Assembly: GCA_030549905.1 (NCBI GenBank)
Contig: JAUQQK010000005.1
Location: 1 to 64,000 of the forward strand
Direction: 5' to 3'
Origin: Aquificota bacterium
GTDB taxonomy: Bacteria > Aquificota > Aquificia > Aquificales > Aquificaceae
DNA: 64,000 nucleotides
The translations under genes were made by a program, and so were the position numbers. This document shows, piece after piece, positions 51,821 to 58,999 of this stretch (position 1 is the stretch's first letter; the number at the start of each line of letters is the position of its first letter). The notes under the pieces are model-generated. The model was not told the origin of the DNA. It did not search any database and saw only the letters and a program-made list of their open reading frames with translations.

Positions 51821-53416
51821 ATGATAACCCTAAGTAGTAGAGTTGAGTTTTCAAGTGAGGACATGGAAACTCTAAAAGACCTGATGAGGAGGTGGTCTTC
51901 CTGCAAAAGATATGCCTATCAAAGACTGTTGGAGGGAGAAGAAAGAAGAGAACTTAAGAAAAGGCTACAGGCTATGTTTGGACTAAACTCAAGGTATGTG
52001 GATGATGCCATATTCAGGGCGCAGGAAGTTTTAAAAGCCTGTAAAGAAAAGAGGCAAAACCCTAAGAAGGTTATCTTTGGTGGAAGAAGTCTTTTTGAAA
52101 AGCTTAAGAAAAACCATCTTCAAGGAAAGAAAAGACAAGAACTAAAAAGACAGTGGGAAGAGAAAAGGAAATACAGGCTTTATTCAAGAGGAGACAGGTC
52201 AAAGCAAGGAAATTTAAACATAAGGTTATTACTTGAAGAAGATAGCATAAAACTCAGGGTAAGCGTAGGAAACCGACGATGGATAACAGGCAAAGTCTAT
52301 AGGAAAGTGTCAAGAGAAAAAGACAAATGGATAGACTTTATCTGGAGCTTACAGGTAGCAGAAAAGACTAAGGACTATTTTCCTTACAGCGTGGAGCTTT
52401 TCATAAAAGACAGCAAGGTCTATGCACATATAAGCTATGAGGAAAGAATTGCAGAAACGACGATTACAAAAGACAGTGGAGTTATAGGCATAGACATAAA
52501 CGGGTCTCCTTTTCATATTGCCTTGACAGAGGTAGAAAAGGACGGAAACCTTTTAAGCTATCAGTCCATATCTTTACATGAGCTTGTTGGTAAGAAAAGA
52601 GAGCAAAGAGAATATATGGCATGGCATATAGCACACAGGATAACAGACATGGCATTAGAAAGAAGAAGAGCCATAGCCATAGAAAGGCTGGCAGGAATGC
52701 CAAAAGGCTATAGAGGAGATGGAAGAGCAAAACTAAGGAAAAGATTTCATCAATGGGCTTACAGGAGCATACTTGAGAAGATAAAGGTCTTAGCCAGGAG
52801 GAAAGGCATAGAGTTTATAGAAGTAAGTCCATCTTACACATCAGTTATAGGCTCACTCAAGTATGCACCCATGTATAACATAGATAAGGATACTGCAGGT
52901 GCGTATGTGATAGGAAGAAGGGCTTTAGGATTTAAGGAGAAGTTGCCTAAAAATTACTTGAAACTTCTTTCAAGAGAGGAGTTTATCAGGTATAGCCTTA
53001 GTGAGCTGAAAGAGAAGAAGCAGGGACTTAAGGAGAAGTTGAAAAAAGAGGGAAACAAGTATAAGAGGAATGCCTTAAAGACAGAGATATCAAAGCTTAA
53101 CAAAGATATCAAGCTTTTAGTGCATTTACTTTCAAGCCTTGAGAGCGAGCCAGAGACCCGAGAGCCTGCCAACCTGTGGAAGGAGCAGGTGAGGGAAGAG
53201 GTGAAAACCTCTTACAAACTCTGGCAAGTTCTCAGGGTAGCCTTCACATTTCCTGTCCTTGGGAAATCCTTTGTCAGGGATTTCTCTCCGCTAAAACCTA
53301 TACTTGTGGATTGGGGCAGGAGTGTGAGAAGGTTAGCTCCTATGCCTGGTGTAGGGGCTATGGCAAGTAGCATGCCTGAAACTGACCAAAAGTGTAGTTT
53401 GATACACTTTTGGTAA
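51821..53416 (+). CDS. tnpB: TnpB-like RNA-guided nuclease without a zinc ribbon, with long C-terminal extension
   Basis: This 531-residue protein has TnpB-type RuvC motifs: D225 in GVIGIDING (RuvC I), E288 in AIAIERLAG (RuvC II) and D355/D357 in NIDKDTAGAYVIGRRALG (RuvC III). All catalytic positions are kept. The region before RuvC III, VSPSYTSVIGSLKYAPMY, lacks the usual CxxC...CxxC. Only three Cys exist in the protein (28, 64, 525). After RuvC III there are about 165 extra residues, with a Lys/Glu coiled coil (380-440), where typical TnpB ends within a few tens of residues. The N-terminus is identical to the partial copy at 1-105. The last 30 coding bases form a perfect hairpin. No tnpA is present. 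Confidence 0.9.
   Translation: MITLSSRVEFSSEDMETLKDLMRRWSSCKRYAYQRLLEGEERRELKKRLQAMFGLNSRYVDDAIFRAQEVLKACKEKRQNPKKVIFGGRSLFEKLKKNHLQGKKRQELKRQWEEKRKYRLYSRGDRSKQGNLNIRLLLEEDSIKLRVSVGNRRWITGKVYRKVSREKDKWIDFIWSLQVAEKTKDYFPYSVELFIKDSKVYAHISYEERIAETTITKDSGVIGIDINGSPFHIALTEVEKDGNLLSYQSISLHELVGKKREQREYMAWHIAHRITDMALERRRAIAIERLAGMPKGYRGDGRAKLRKRFHQWAYRSILEKIKVLARRKGIEFIEVSPSYTSVIGSLKYAPMYNIDKDTAGAYVIGRRALGFKEKLPKNYLKLLSREEFIRYSLSELKEKKQGLKEKLKKEGNKYKRNALKTEISKLNKDIKLLVHLLSSLESEPETREPANLWKEQVREEVKTSYKLWQVLRVAFTFPVLGKSFVRDFSPLKPILVDWGRSVRRLAPMPGVGAMASSMPETDQKCSLIHFW
53385..53414 (+). repeat. Perfect 12-bp hairpin at the right end of the TnpB element
   Basis: ACCAAAAGTGTA and TACACTTTTGGT pair perfectly around the loop GTTTGA. 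The hairpin ends at the first base of the tnpB stop codon. In IS605 elements a subterminal right-end hairpin and the guide-RNA scaffold lie here. No T run follows, so it is not an ordinary terminator. Confidence 0.6.
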
Positions 53417-53428
53417 CCAGGGAAAAGC

Positions 53429-53890
53429 ATGAAGGTGATAAGCGCAGCCTTTAAGGAAGGGGAGTTAATACCAAGGCAGTATACCTGTGAAGGTAAGGAT
53501 GTTCCTCCACCCATAAGTTGGCAGGATTTCCCGCAGGAAGCCAAATCCTTCGTCCTTATCATGGATGACCCAGATGCACCGGCTGGTACCTTTACTCACT
53601 GGGTTGTTTACGATATACCTTCAAGCGTGAGCAGGCTTGAAGAAAACTTTCCAAAGGTGAAGGAACATATGGGTATAAAGCAGGGCATGAACGATTTTGG
53701 TCGGGTTGGCTATGGTGGTCCCTGTCCACCGCGCGGACATGGTTATCACAGATACTTCTTCAAGGTGTATGCACTGAGCGTGGCAAGCCTGAACCTTCCC
53801 GCAGGAGCCAGCAGAAGAGATGTGGAGAAGGCTATGGCTGGTAAGGTGCTGGCACAGGCACAGCTAATGGGCAGGTATAAAAGGGATTAG
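53429..53890 (+). CDS. YbhB/YbcL-type PEBP-family protein (mature domain)
   Basis: This 153-residue phosphatidylethanolamine-binding/Raf-kinase-inhibitor-like protein starts MKVISAAFKEGELIPRQYTC and has the ligand pocket motifs DDPDAPAGTFTHW and GYGGPCPPRGHGYHRYFF. It is complete as a domain and may still be translated from ATG 53429, behind the element (GGGAAAAGC gives a weak ribosome-binding site). It has lost the signal peptide encoded at 51657 if that fragment belongs to it, so the product would be cytoplasmic. The bacterial family's ligand is unknown. Its stop abuts the lipA stop on the other strand. Confidence 0.87.
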   Translation: MKVISAAFKEGELIPRQYTCEGKDVPPPISWQDFPQEAKSFVLIMDDPDAPAGTFTHWVVYDIPSSVSRLEENFPKVKEHMGIKQGMNDFGRVGYGGPCPPRGHGYHRYFFKVYALSVASLNLPAGASRRDVEKAMAGKVLAQAQLMGRYKRD

Positions 53891-54712
53891 TTATAAAAGC
53901 TCCTTAGCATGGTAAGAGGACCTGGCTAAGGGCTTTGAAAGCACCTTTTTAAAACCCATATCAAGGGCTATTTCCCTTAGTCTTTCAAACTCTTCCTCCG
54001 AGTATATTTTGACTATGGGATGGTGCAGTCCGCTGGGTCTTAGATACTGTCCTATTACAAGCATGGAAACGCCGGCCTTTTTGAGGTCTTCCATCGTCTT
54101 CAATATCTCTTCCCAACGCTCCCCAAAACCCAGCATTAAGCCAGACTTCACCGGAGCCACACCACTTTCCGCATAAGCCTTTAAGACCTTTAAGCTCCTT
54201 CTGTAGTCTCCTTGAGGTCTTACAGACCTGAAAAGCCTTTCCACCGTTTCTATGTTATGAGCCAGCACATGGGGGCAGGAAGAGACCACAGTTTCCAGAG
54301 CCTTTTCCAAGCCTTTAAAATCTGGTGTAAGCACTTCCACCCTTACACTTTCATCTCTACTCCTTATGAACTCCACACATCTTTTAAAGTGAGAGGAGCC
54401 ACAGTCCTCAAGGTCATCCCTGTCCACAGAGGTTATGACCACGTGGTTTAGCCTTAGCTCTTTTACTGCCATGTATAGCCGGACGGGTTCAGAGGGGTCT
54501 GGCGGTTGTGGTTTTCCTGTTGCCACATGACAGTATTTGCAAGCCCTCGTGCAGACCTTTCCCAAGATGAGGAAAGTGGCTGTTCCAGAGCTGAAGCATT
54601 CAGAAAGGTTTGGACATAAGGACTCTTCGCAGACGGTGTGGAGGGAATACTTTTTGATAATCCTTAGCGTTCTATCTATTAATTCCTTATGGGGTGCTTT
54701 AACCAAAGGCAT
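53891..54712 (-). CDS. lipA: Lipoyl synthase
   Basis: LipA inserts sulfur at C6 and C8 of protein-bound octanoyl chains with two 4Fe-4S clusters. The 273-residue protein has the auxiliary cluster motif CEESLCPNLSEC, the radical SAM motif CTRACKYC and the C-terminal RSSYHA. The start overlaps engB by 14 bases. Lipoate would serve the glycine cleavage system or an Hdr-like sulfur oxidation complex; neither is in the window. Confidence 0.95.
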   Translation of the reverse strand: MPLVKAPHKELIDRTLRIIKKYSLHTVCEESLCPNLSECFSSGTATFLILGKVCTRACKYCHVATGKPQPPDPSEPVRLYMAVKELRLNHVVITSVDRDDLEDCGSSHFKRCVEFIRSRDESVRVEVLTPDFKGLEKALETVVSSCPHVLAHNIETVERLFRSVRPQGDYRRSLKVLKAYAESGVAPVKSGLMLGFGERWEEILKTMEDLKKAGVSMLVIGQYLRPSGLHHPIVKIYSEEEFERLREIALDMGFKKVLSKPLARSSYHAKELL

Positions 54713-55250
54713 ACTTCCAGAGCTCCCTTTTACCCCTGCCTTCTTTTGCGGAGGTTATAATGTAGTTGGCGTCTGTTGCTTCCCTCAGCCTCTTTACCGT
54801 CTGGCTTATCTCCTTCTGTCCCGCCCTGTCTGATTTGGTCAGCACCAGAAGATAGGGAAGCCCCAAAGAAGAAAGCCACTCTATGGCGTCAAGGTCAAGC
54901 TGTGTAGGACCTACCCTTGCATCAATGAGAAGAAACACAACCCTTATGTTTTCCCTTCTTTTTTCAAAGTATATGTCTATCATATGCCTCCACTCTTCCC
55001 TTTCCCTTTTTGAAACCTTTGCAAAGCCATAGCCCGGCAGGTCCACAAGGTAGGTTTTGTATTCTTCAAGGAAGAAAAAGTTTATAGCCCTCGTCCTACC
55101 AGGCTCCTTACTAACCCTTGCCATATCTGTCCCCAAAAGCATGTTTATCAGAGAGGACTTTCCCACGTTAGACCTTCCTGCAAAAACCACATCCCGGAAA
55201 TCATCCTCGGGAAAGTTCCCGTAAAAACTACCTATAAACCTTACCTTCAT
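54699..55250 (-). CDS. engB: Ribosome biogenesis GTPase EngB (YsxC/YihA)
   Basis: EngB is a small TRAFAC GTPase required for 50S assembly. The protein has G1 AGRSNVGKSS, G2 GRTRAINFF, G3 DLPGYGFAKVS, G4 TKSD and G5 TSAKEG. The ATG at 55250 (MKVRFIGSF) is preferred to a TTG three codons earlier, giving 183 residues. It overlaps folC by 23 bases and lipA by 14. Confidence 0.93.
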   Translation of the reverse strand: MKVRFIGSFYGNFPEDDFRDVVFAGRSNVGKSSLINMLLGTDMARVSKEPGRTRAINFFFLEEYKTYLVDLPGYGFAKVSKREREEWRHMIDIYFEKRRENIRVVFLLIDARVGPTQLDLDAIEWLSSLGLPYLLVLTKSDRAGQKEISQTVKRLREATDANYIITSAKEGRGKRELWKYAFG

Positions 55251-56466
55251 GCCTGTCAAAGAAGGCTTTTCTCACTTCGCCCAGAAGATAAAGAGAGCCA
55301 AGTACAACTAAGTCCTCTTCCAGATAAAGCACCGCTTCCGCTTCATCAAGTATATGAACATCCCTGAAGCCTAATTCTAAAGCCTTTTTATAAACCCTTG
55401 ATATGTCCTCGCCCCTGTGATGCTTGAGCCGAACAAGGTAGAGCCTGTCAGAAAGCTCTCTAAGATATGAAAGAGAAAGCTCCCATTCCTTATCCTTCAG
55501 GGCTGTGAAAACAGGTGTTATATTTCCTACGTGAGTTTTGAGCTCTTTTACAGCCCTTCTTATACCATCTGGGTTGTGGGCTCCGTCCAGTATAAGCAGA
55601 GGCTTTTCTCTCAGTAGCTCCATCCTGCCCTCCCACCGCGTCCTCTCAAGAGCCCTTTTCACCTTATCCTCTTCAAGTTTTATAAGGTAGCCTGCAGACC
55701 TTATGGCGAGGCTTGCATTGTCTGCCTGATACTTTCCCCAAAGTCCGAGCCTTACTTCTTCAAGCCTTATCCTGTCATCTTCATAAAACTCAAGCCATGT
55801 CTTAAAGCCCCTTACCGAGCCGCTACAGAAAAAGTCTATACCAGCCACCGAAAGGTCTTTTATATCACACAGCTCCAATGCCTTAGTATAGAGGGGGAAC
55901 CTCATGCTACCAAGCACCAAAGGCTTCCCCCTTCTGTATATACCCAGCTTTTCCACCGCCCTGCTCTCGCAGTCTGAACCCAGCCACCTTATGTGGTCCC
56001 TCTGTATGTTGGTTATAACGCATACTTCCGGGTTGCAAACCTTTGTGGCATCCCACCTTCCACCCATACCCACCTCAAAAACCGCAAAATCCACCCCCTT
56101 ATCCTCAAAGTAAAGAAGGGCTATGAGAGTGCATGCTTCAAAATAGGTAAGCTCAAACCTTTCAAAGTAGGGCTTTAATTCCCTCACGTATCTGGCAAGC
56201 TCCTCATCAGGTATGAGCTCGCCATCTATCCTCCATCGCTCCCTTTCCTCCTGAAGGTGAGGCGATACGAACCAGCCCACTTTATACCCGTGCTCTTTCA
56301 ATATTTCATGAAGAAAGGCACAGGTAGAACCTTTACCATTGGTACCACCCACCTGTATGGAAGGGTAGGAGGGTTTTATGCCTAAATGGGAAACTGCCTT
56401 TTCAATCCTTTCAAGGGTTGGAACTATATGGTAATCTTTACCCTTATATAACTCCCATAGGTGCAT
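55228..56466 (-). CDS. folC: Folylpolyglutamate / dihydrofolate synthase
   Basis: FolC adds glutamate to folates and dihydropteroate. The 412-residue Mur-ligase-like protein has the ATP loop VGGTNGKGST, the omega loop SPHLQEERERWRIDGE, FEVGMGGRWDATK, QRDHIRWLG and the C-terminal LDGAHNPDG. TATATT lies 8 bases before the ATG. It is separated from csp by a terminator hairpin (56482-56499). Confidence 0.93.
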   Translation of the reverse strand: MHLWELYKGKDYHIVPTLERIEKAVSHLGIKPSYPSIQVGGTNGKGSTCAFLHEILKEHGYKVGWFVSPHLQEERERWRIDGELIPDEELARYVRELKPYFERFELTYFEACTLIALLYFEDKGVDFAVFEVGMGGRWDATKVCNPEVCVITNIQRDHIRWLGSDCESRAVEKLGIYRRGKPLVLGSMRFPLYTKALELCDIKDLSVAGIDFFCSGSVRGFKTWLEFYEDDRIRLEEVRLGLWGKYQADNASLAIRSAGYLIKLEEDKVKRALERTRWEGRMELLREKPLLILDGAHNPDGIRRAVKELKTHVGNITPVFTALKDKEWELSLSYLRELSDRLYLVRLKHHRGEDISRVYKKALELGFRDVHILDEAEAVLYLEEDLVVLGSLYLLGEVRKAFFDRHEGKVYR

Positions 56467-56481
56467 GAAGTATAAATATAA

Positions 56482-56499
56482 GCCCCCGAGGGCGGGGGC
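56482..56499 (-). terminator. csp terminator hairpin (GCCCCCG-CCCT-CGGGGGC)
   Basis: A perfect 7-bp stem with a 4-base loop lies just after the csp stop (minus strand), followed by TTATATTT. It belongs with the other G5C/GC5 hairpins at 14901, 15334 and 27086. Confidence 0.7.
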
Positions 56500-56506
56500 A
56501 GGGACC

Positions 56507-56716
56507 TTAGCCTATTATTCTTACATTTTTAGCTCTAAGACCCTTTGCATCCTGCTCCACTTCAAACTCTACCCTTTGACCTTGCTCAAGGGTTTTGAAG
56601 CCTCTTTGCTGGATGGCTGAAAAGTGAACGAATACATCGCCCTGGTTGTCATCGCGGGTTATGAAGCCATAACCCTTATCCTTACTGAACCATTTTACTG
56701 TGCCTGTGAGTGACAT
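56507..56716 (-). CDS. Cold-shock family protein (CspA-like)
   Basis: This 69-residue cold-shock domain protein and RNA chaperone has [15 protein letters not shown] (RNP1 KGYGFI), then DVFVHFSAI (RNP2) and [19 protein letters not shown]. It is monocistronic. Its promoter is clear (minus strand TTGACA at 56824-56829, 17 bases, TATATT at 56801-56806), giving a leader of about 78 bases that can fold, with AAGGAGG before the ATG. Confidence 0.95.
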   Translation of the reverse strand: MSLTGTVKWFSKDKGYGFITRDDNQGDVFVHFSAIQQRGFKTLEQGQRVEFEVEQDAKGLRAKNVRIIG

Positions 56717-56726
56717 GGGACAAAAA

Positions 56727-56795
56727 CCTCCTTAAAAATTATTACTTGAGCGGAGGAGTCAAGGTAGGCGCCCTCCCTTTTCTCCACTGCTCTAT
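56727..56795 (-). promoter_or_regulatory. Structured 5' leader of the csp gene
   Basis: The leader contains an imperfect hairpin, AAGGGAGG-GCG-CCTACCTT, and distal pairing of GAGC/GCTC and GGAG/CTCC. A CCTCC (minus strand, 56752-56756) is complementary to the Shine-Dalgarno GGAGG (56727-56731), so it could mask ribosome binding. Whether it acts as a thermo-switch is inference. Confidence 0.35.
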
Positions 56796-56800
56796 GAAAC

Positions 56801-56829
56801 AATATAAACCATGGACTTGTTTTTGTCAA
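56801..56829 (-). promoter_or_regulatory. csp promoter
   Basis: A consensus -35 TTGACA (56824-56829), a 17-base spacer and -10 TATATT (56801-56806), reading left. The -35 region overlaps the promoter of the divergent tat genes. Confidence 0.65.
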
Positions 56830-56844
56830 GGACTGGTATATAAT
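56817..56844 (+). promoter_or_regulatory. tatA promoter
   Basis: TTGTTT (56817-56822), a 16-base spacer and TATAAT (56839-56844), reading right. Its -35 lies inside the spacer of the csp promoter, so RNA polymerase cannot easily use both at once. Confidence 0.6.
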
Positions 56845-56867
56845 TTATAGCTAAGGAGGTAAAAGCG

Positions 56868-57047
56868 ATGCACTTTCCTTTGCCATGGCAGTTGGTATTA
56901 ATACTTCTTGTAGTGCTTGTAATTTTTGGTGCTTCAAAATTGCCCGAGTTTGGAAGGGGTTTGGGTGAAGGCATAAGGAATTTCAAGAAGGCTCTTTCTG
57001 GAGAGATAGAAGAGGAGAAAAAGGCTGAGAAGAAGGAGCAGGCATGA
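56868..57047 (+). CDS. tatA: Sec-independent protein translocase TatA/E, copy 1
   Basis: This 59-residue Tat pore subunit has a single N-terminal transmembrane helix (LVLILLVVLVIFGASKLPE), then the amphipathic helix GRGLGEGIRNFKKALSGE and an acidic/basic tail. AAGGAGG lies 7 bases before the ATG. Its stop overlaps the start of the second tatA (ATGA). The Tat system exports folded, cofactor-containing proteins; tatC is not in the window. Confidence 0.9.
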   Translation: MHFPLPWQLVLILLVVLVIFGASKLPEFGRGLGEGIRNFKKALSGEIEEEKKAEKKEQA

Positions 57048-57241
57048 TACCTCATTTATCCTTTACTGAAATACTCCTTATACTTTTTGTGGTATTAATA
57101 CTGTTTGGAGCCTCCAGGCTACCTGAGGCGGGCAGAGCCCTTGGTGAAGGCATAAGGAATTTCAAGAAGGCTCTTTCTGGAGAGGAGGAAAAGGTTAAGG
57201 AGGTAAAGGGTGAAGAGGTAAAGGAAGAAAAGCAGGGTTAA
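57044..57241 (+). CDS. tatA: Sec-independent protein translocase TatA/E, copy 2
   Basis: This 65-residue paralogue has a TM helix (ILLILFVVLILFGASRLPE) and an amphipathic helix identical to copy 1 over 14 residues (GEGIRNFKKALSGE). The matching DNA is identical over about 42 bases, while the flanks differ. This points to duplication with later conversion or strong constraint. One copy may serve as TatB-like or TatE-like partner. It overlaps the convergent nusB by 4 bases. Confidence 0.9.
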   Translation: MIPHLSFTEILLILFVVLILFGASRLPEAGRALGEGIRNFKKALSGEEEKVKEVKGEEVKEEKQG

Positions 57242-57657
57242 TTGCCCCCAAGTTTTTCTCTCAGAACCCTTCCTATGATACCGTTTACAAATTTGGTGGA
57301 TTTTTTGCCCGCATATTTTTGAGCCAGTTTTATGTAATCGGACACCTCAAGCTTTGGATTTCTAAGCCCTATGTAGATTATTTCAGCAAGTGCAATTCTG
57401 AGTATGTTCCTTTCTATAAAACCTACCCTATCTATATCCCACTTTTCAGACAGCTCCGCAATCCACTTGTCTATCTCCTTAGAATGCTCCATGTAGGTTC
57501 TTACCAGCTTTCTTATATAACGCCTGCGGTCCTGGTTCTTTATTTTGTTTATGCTTATGTATTCTTCCATTAGCTTTTCCACATCCTCCCCCTTCATATC
57601 CCACTGATAGAGGACCAGAAAGGCATCTTTTCTTGAAAGGGGTTTGTAGATTATCAT
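57238..57657 (-). CDS. nusB: Transcription antitermination factor NusB
   Basis: NusB binds boxA RNA with NusE for rRNA antitermination. The 139-residue all-helical protein has [34 protein letters not shown] and [12 protein letters not shown], the family signatures. It overlaps ribH by 4 bases (ATGA), a common bacterial pairing, and ends at the second tatA gene. Confidence 0.94.
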   Translation of the reverse strand: MIIYKPLSRKDAFLVLYQWDMKGEDVEKLMEEYISINKIKNQDRRRYIRKLVRTYMEHSKEIDKWIAELSEKWDIDRVGFIERNILRIALAEIIYIGLRNPKLEVSDYIKLAQKYAGKKSTKFVNGIIGRVLREKLGGN

Positions 57658-58118
57658 CCAAGGCTACTTATAAGGTTTACCATTTCTATCACAGACAGTG
57701 CTGCCTCCCAGCCTTTGTTGCCCTGCTTGGTGCCAGCTCTCTCTATAGCCTGCTCAAGGCTATCCGCAGTTATTACACCGAAGCCTACAGGCTTTCTCAT
57801 TTCAAGACTTACTTGAGCCAAGCCTTTGGCTGTTTCGCTGGCTATGTAATCAAAATGAGGCGTCTGCCCCCTTATTAACACACCAAGGGCAACCACACCA
57901 TCTACAGGCTTTCTAAGAAGTAGCTCTTTTACAGTAAGTGGTAGCTCCCAGGAGCCCGGGACCCGAACTATATATATGTTTTCTTCAGAGCCACCGTGTC
58001 TGAGTATGCAATCCACAGCACCCTCTATGAGCCTGTCTACCAAAAGGTGGTTAAACCTGCTTGCCACTATTCCAAAGTTAAAGCCTTCCGCCTTTAAAAG
58101 ACCTTCATACCTGCGCAT
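57654..58118 (-). CDS. ribH: 6,7-dimethyl-8-ribityllumazine synthase
   Basis: RibH makes lumazine for riboflavin and in Aquifex forms icosahedral 60-mers. The protein has [46 protein letters not shown] (catalytic His) and [18 protein letters not shown]. The ATG at 58118 is chosen, since GGAGG lies before it in the panC 3' end, rather than a frame start at 58139. It yields 154 residues, as in Aquifex. It overlaps panC by 14 bases. Confidence 0.95.
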   Translation of the reverse strand: MRRYEGLLKAEGFNFGIVASRFNHLLVDRLIEGAVDCILRHGGSEENIYIVRVPGSWELPLTVKELLLRKPVDGVVALGVLIRGQTPHFDYIASETAKGLAQVSLEMRKPVGFGVITADSLEQAIERAGTKQGNKGWEAALSVIEMVNLISSLG

Positions 58119-58965
58119 CGCCGACCCTCCAGTTATCAATTAGCCGTGTATCTCCTACCCACACAGCAAGAAGTATTCTATCACCTTCTTTAACCTCCTT
58201 CACGGGTCTAAGCTCTTCATCTCTTATTTCCACATAATCTATCCTCTTTACGTGCTCGTGCCTGCTTATAAAATCCCTTATGGCTCCCACAAGTTGCTCT
58301 GGGTCCCTGTTGCCAGACCTTATGAGCTTTTCCGCAAGCAGAAAGGACATGTATAGAGCTAAGGCGGACTGGCGTTCTTCTGGAGACAGGTAGGTGTTTC
58401 GTGAGCTTAAGGCCAAGCCATCTTCATCTCTTACAGTGGGCACAGGAACTATCTCTACAGGTATGCTCAGATCCTTTACAAGCCTCTGAACCACTTTTAA
58501 TTGCTGGTAATCCTTTTCACCAAAATAGGCTCTATCGGGTCTGATTATGTTGAAGAGCTTTAGCACTACAGTGCACACACCACTAAAATGTCCCGGTCTG
58601 AAGGCACCCTCCATTATATCCGTCAACCCCTCTATTTCTATCCTTACAAGAGGCTTTTCCGGATACATTTCCTCATCGGTAGGTGCAAAAACCGCATCCA
58701 CACCTTCTTCCGCACATACGCTCAGATCCCTCTCTAAGTCCCTTGGATATCTTTCAAAATCTTCCGCGGGACCAAACTGTAGAGGGTTTACATATATGCT
58801 TACTATGGTTATATCGTTCTGAAGCTTTGATTCTCTTATTAACCTTCTATGCCCTTCGTGTAAATATCCCATGGTGGGCACGAAGCCTATAGACTTATTG
58901 CCATCGCATTTAAGCGACGTTATGTAGTTCTTTACTTCTCTTATTTTTTTAAAGAGTGTAGGCAT
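58105..58965 (-). CDS. panC: Pantothenate synthetase
   Basis: PanC joins pantoate and beta-alanine with ATP for CoA. The 286-residue protein has [17 protein letters not shown] (HxGH-like HEGH), [36 protein letters not shown] and FGEKDYQQL, then the KMSKS-like SSRN. GAGG lies about 10 bases before the ATG. It is the first gene of panC-ribH-nusB. Confidence 0.95.
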   Translation of the reverse strand: MPTLFKKIREVKNYITSLKCDGNKSIGFVPTMGYLHEGHRRLIRESKLQNDITIVSIYVNPLQFGPAEDFERYPRDLERDLSVCAEEGVDAVFAPTDEEMYPEKPLVRIEIEGLTDIMEGAFRPGHFSGVCTVVLKLFNIIRPDRAYFGEKDYQQLKVVQRLVKDLSIPVEIVPVPTVRDEDGLALSSRNTYLSPEERQSALALYMSFLLAEKLIRSGNRDPEQLVGAIRDFISRHEHVKRIDYVEIRDEELRPVKEVKEGDRILLAVWVGDTRLIDNWRVGDAQV

Positions 58966-58999
58966 GGCTTTTCCTCAAGCGTTTTAAAATTATACCACA

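Larger units (their letters stand above)
51719..53421 (+). mobile_element. Complete TnpB-only IS605-type element
   Basis: The element contains one gene, tnpB, a roughly 100-base left leader and a right-end hairpin overlapping the tnpB 3' end. There is no tnpA, so it would need a transposase in trans. The left boundary is defined by comparison with the copy at 1-203; the shared sequence starts AGCAACAGTTGG and the flank is AGGAGG in both. The right boundary is inferred from the coding frame of the interrupted host gene and is uncertain by a few bases (multiples of three fit equally). No target duplication is seen, as expected for this family. Confidence 0.8.

Noticed and set aside
53385-53414. 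Hairpin at the tnpB end as an ordinary rho-independent terminator
   Set aside because: No T run follows and the stem lies inside the coding frame. A right-end structure of the element is more likely.
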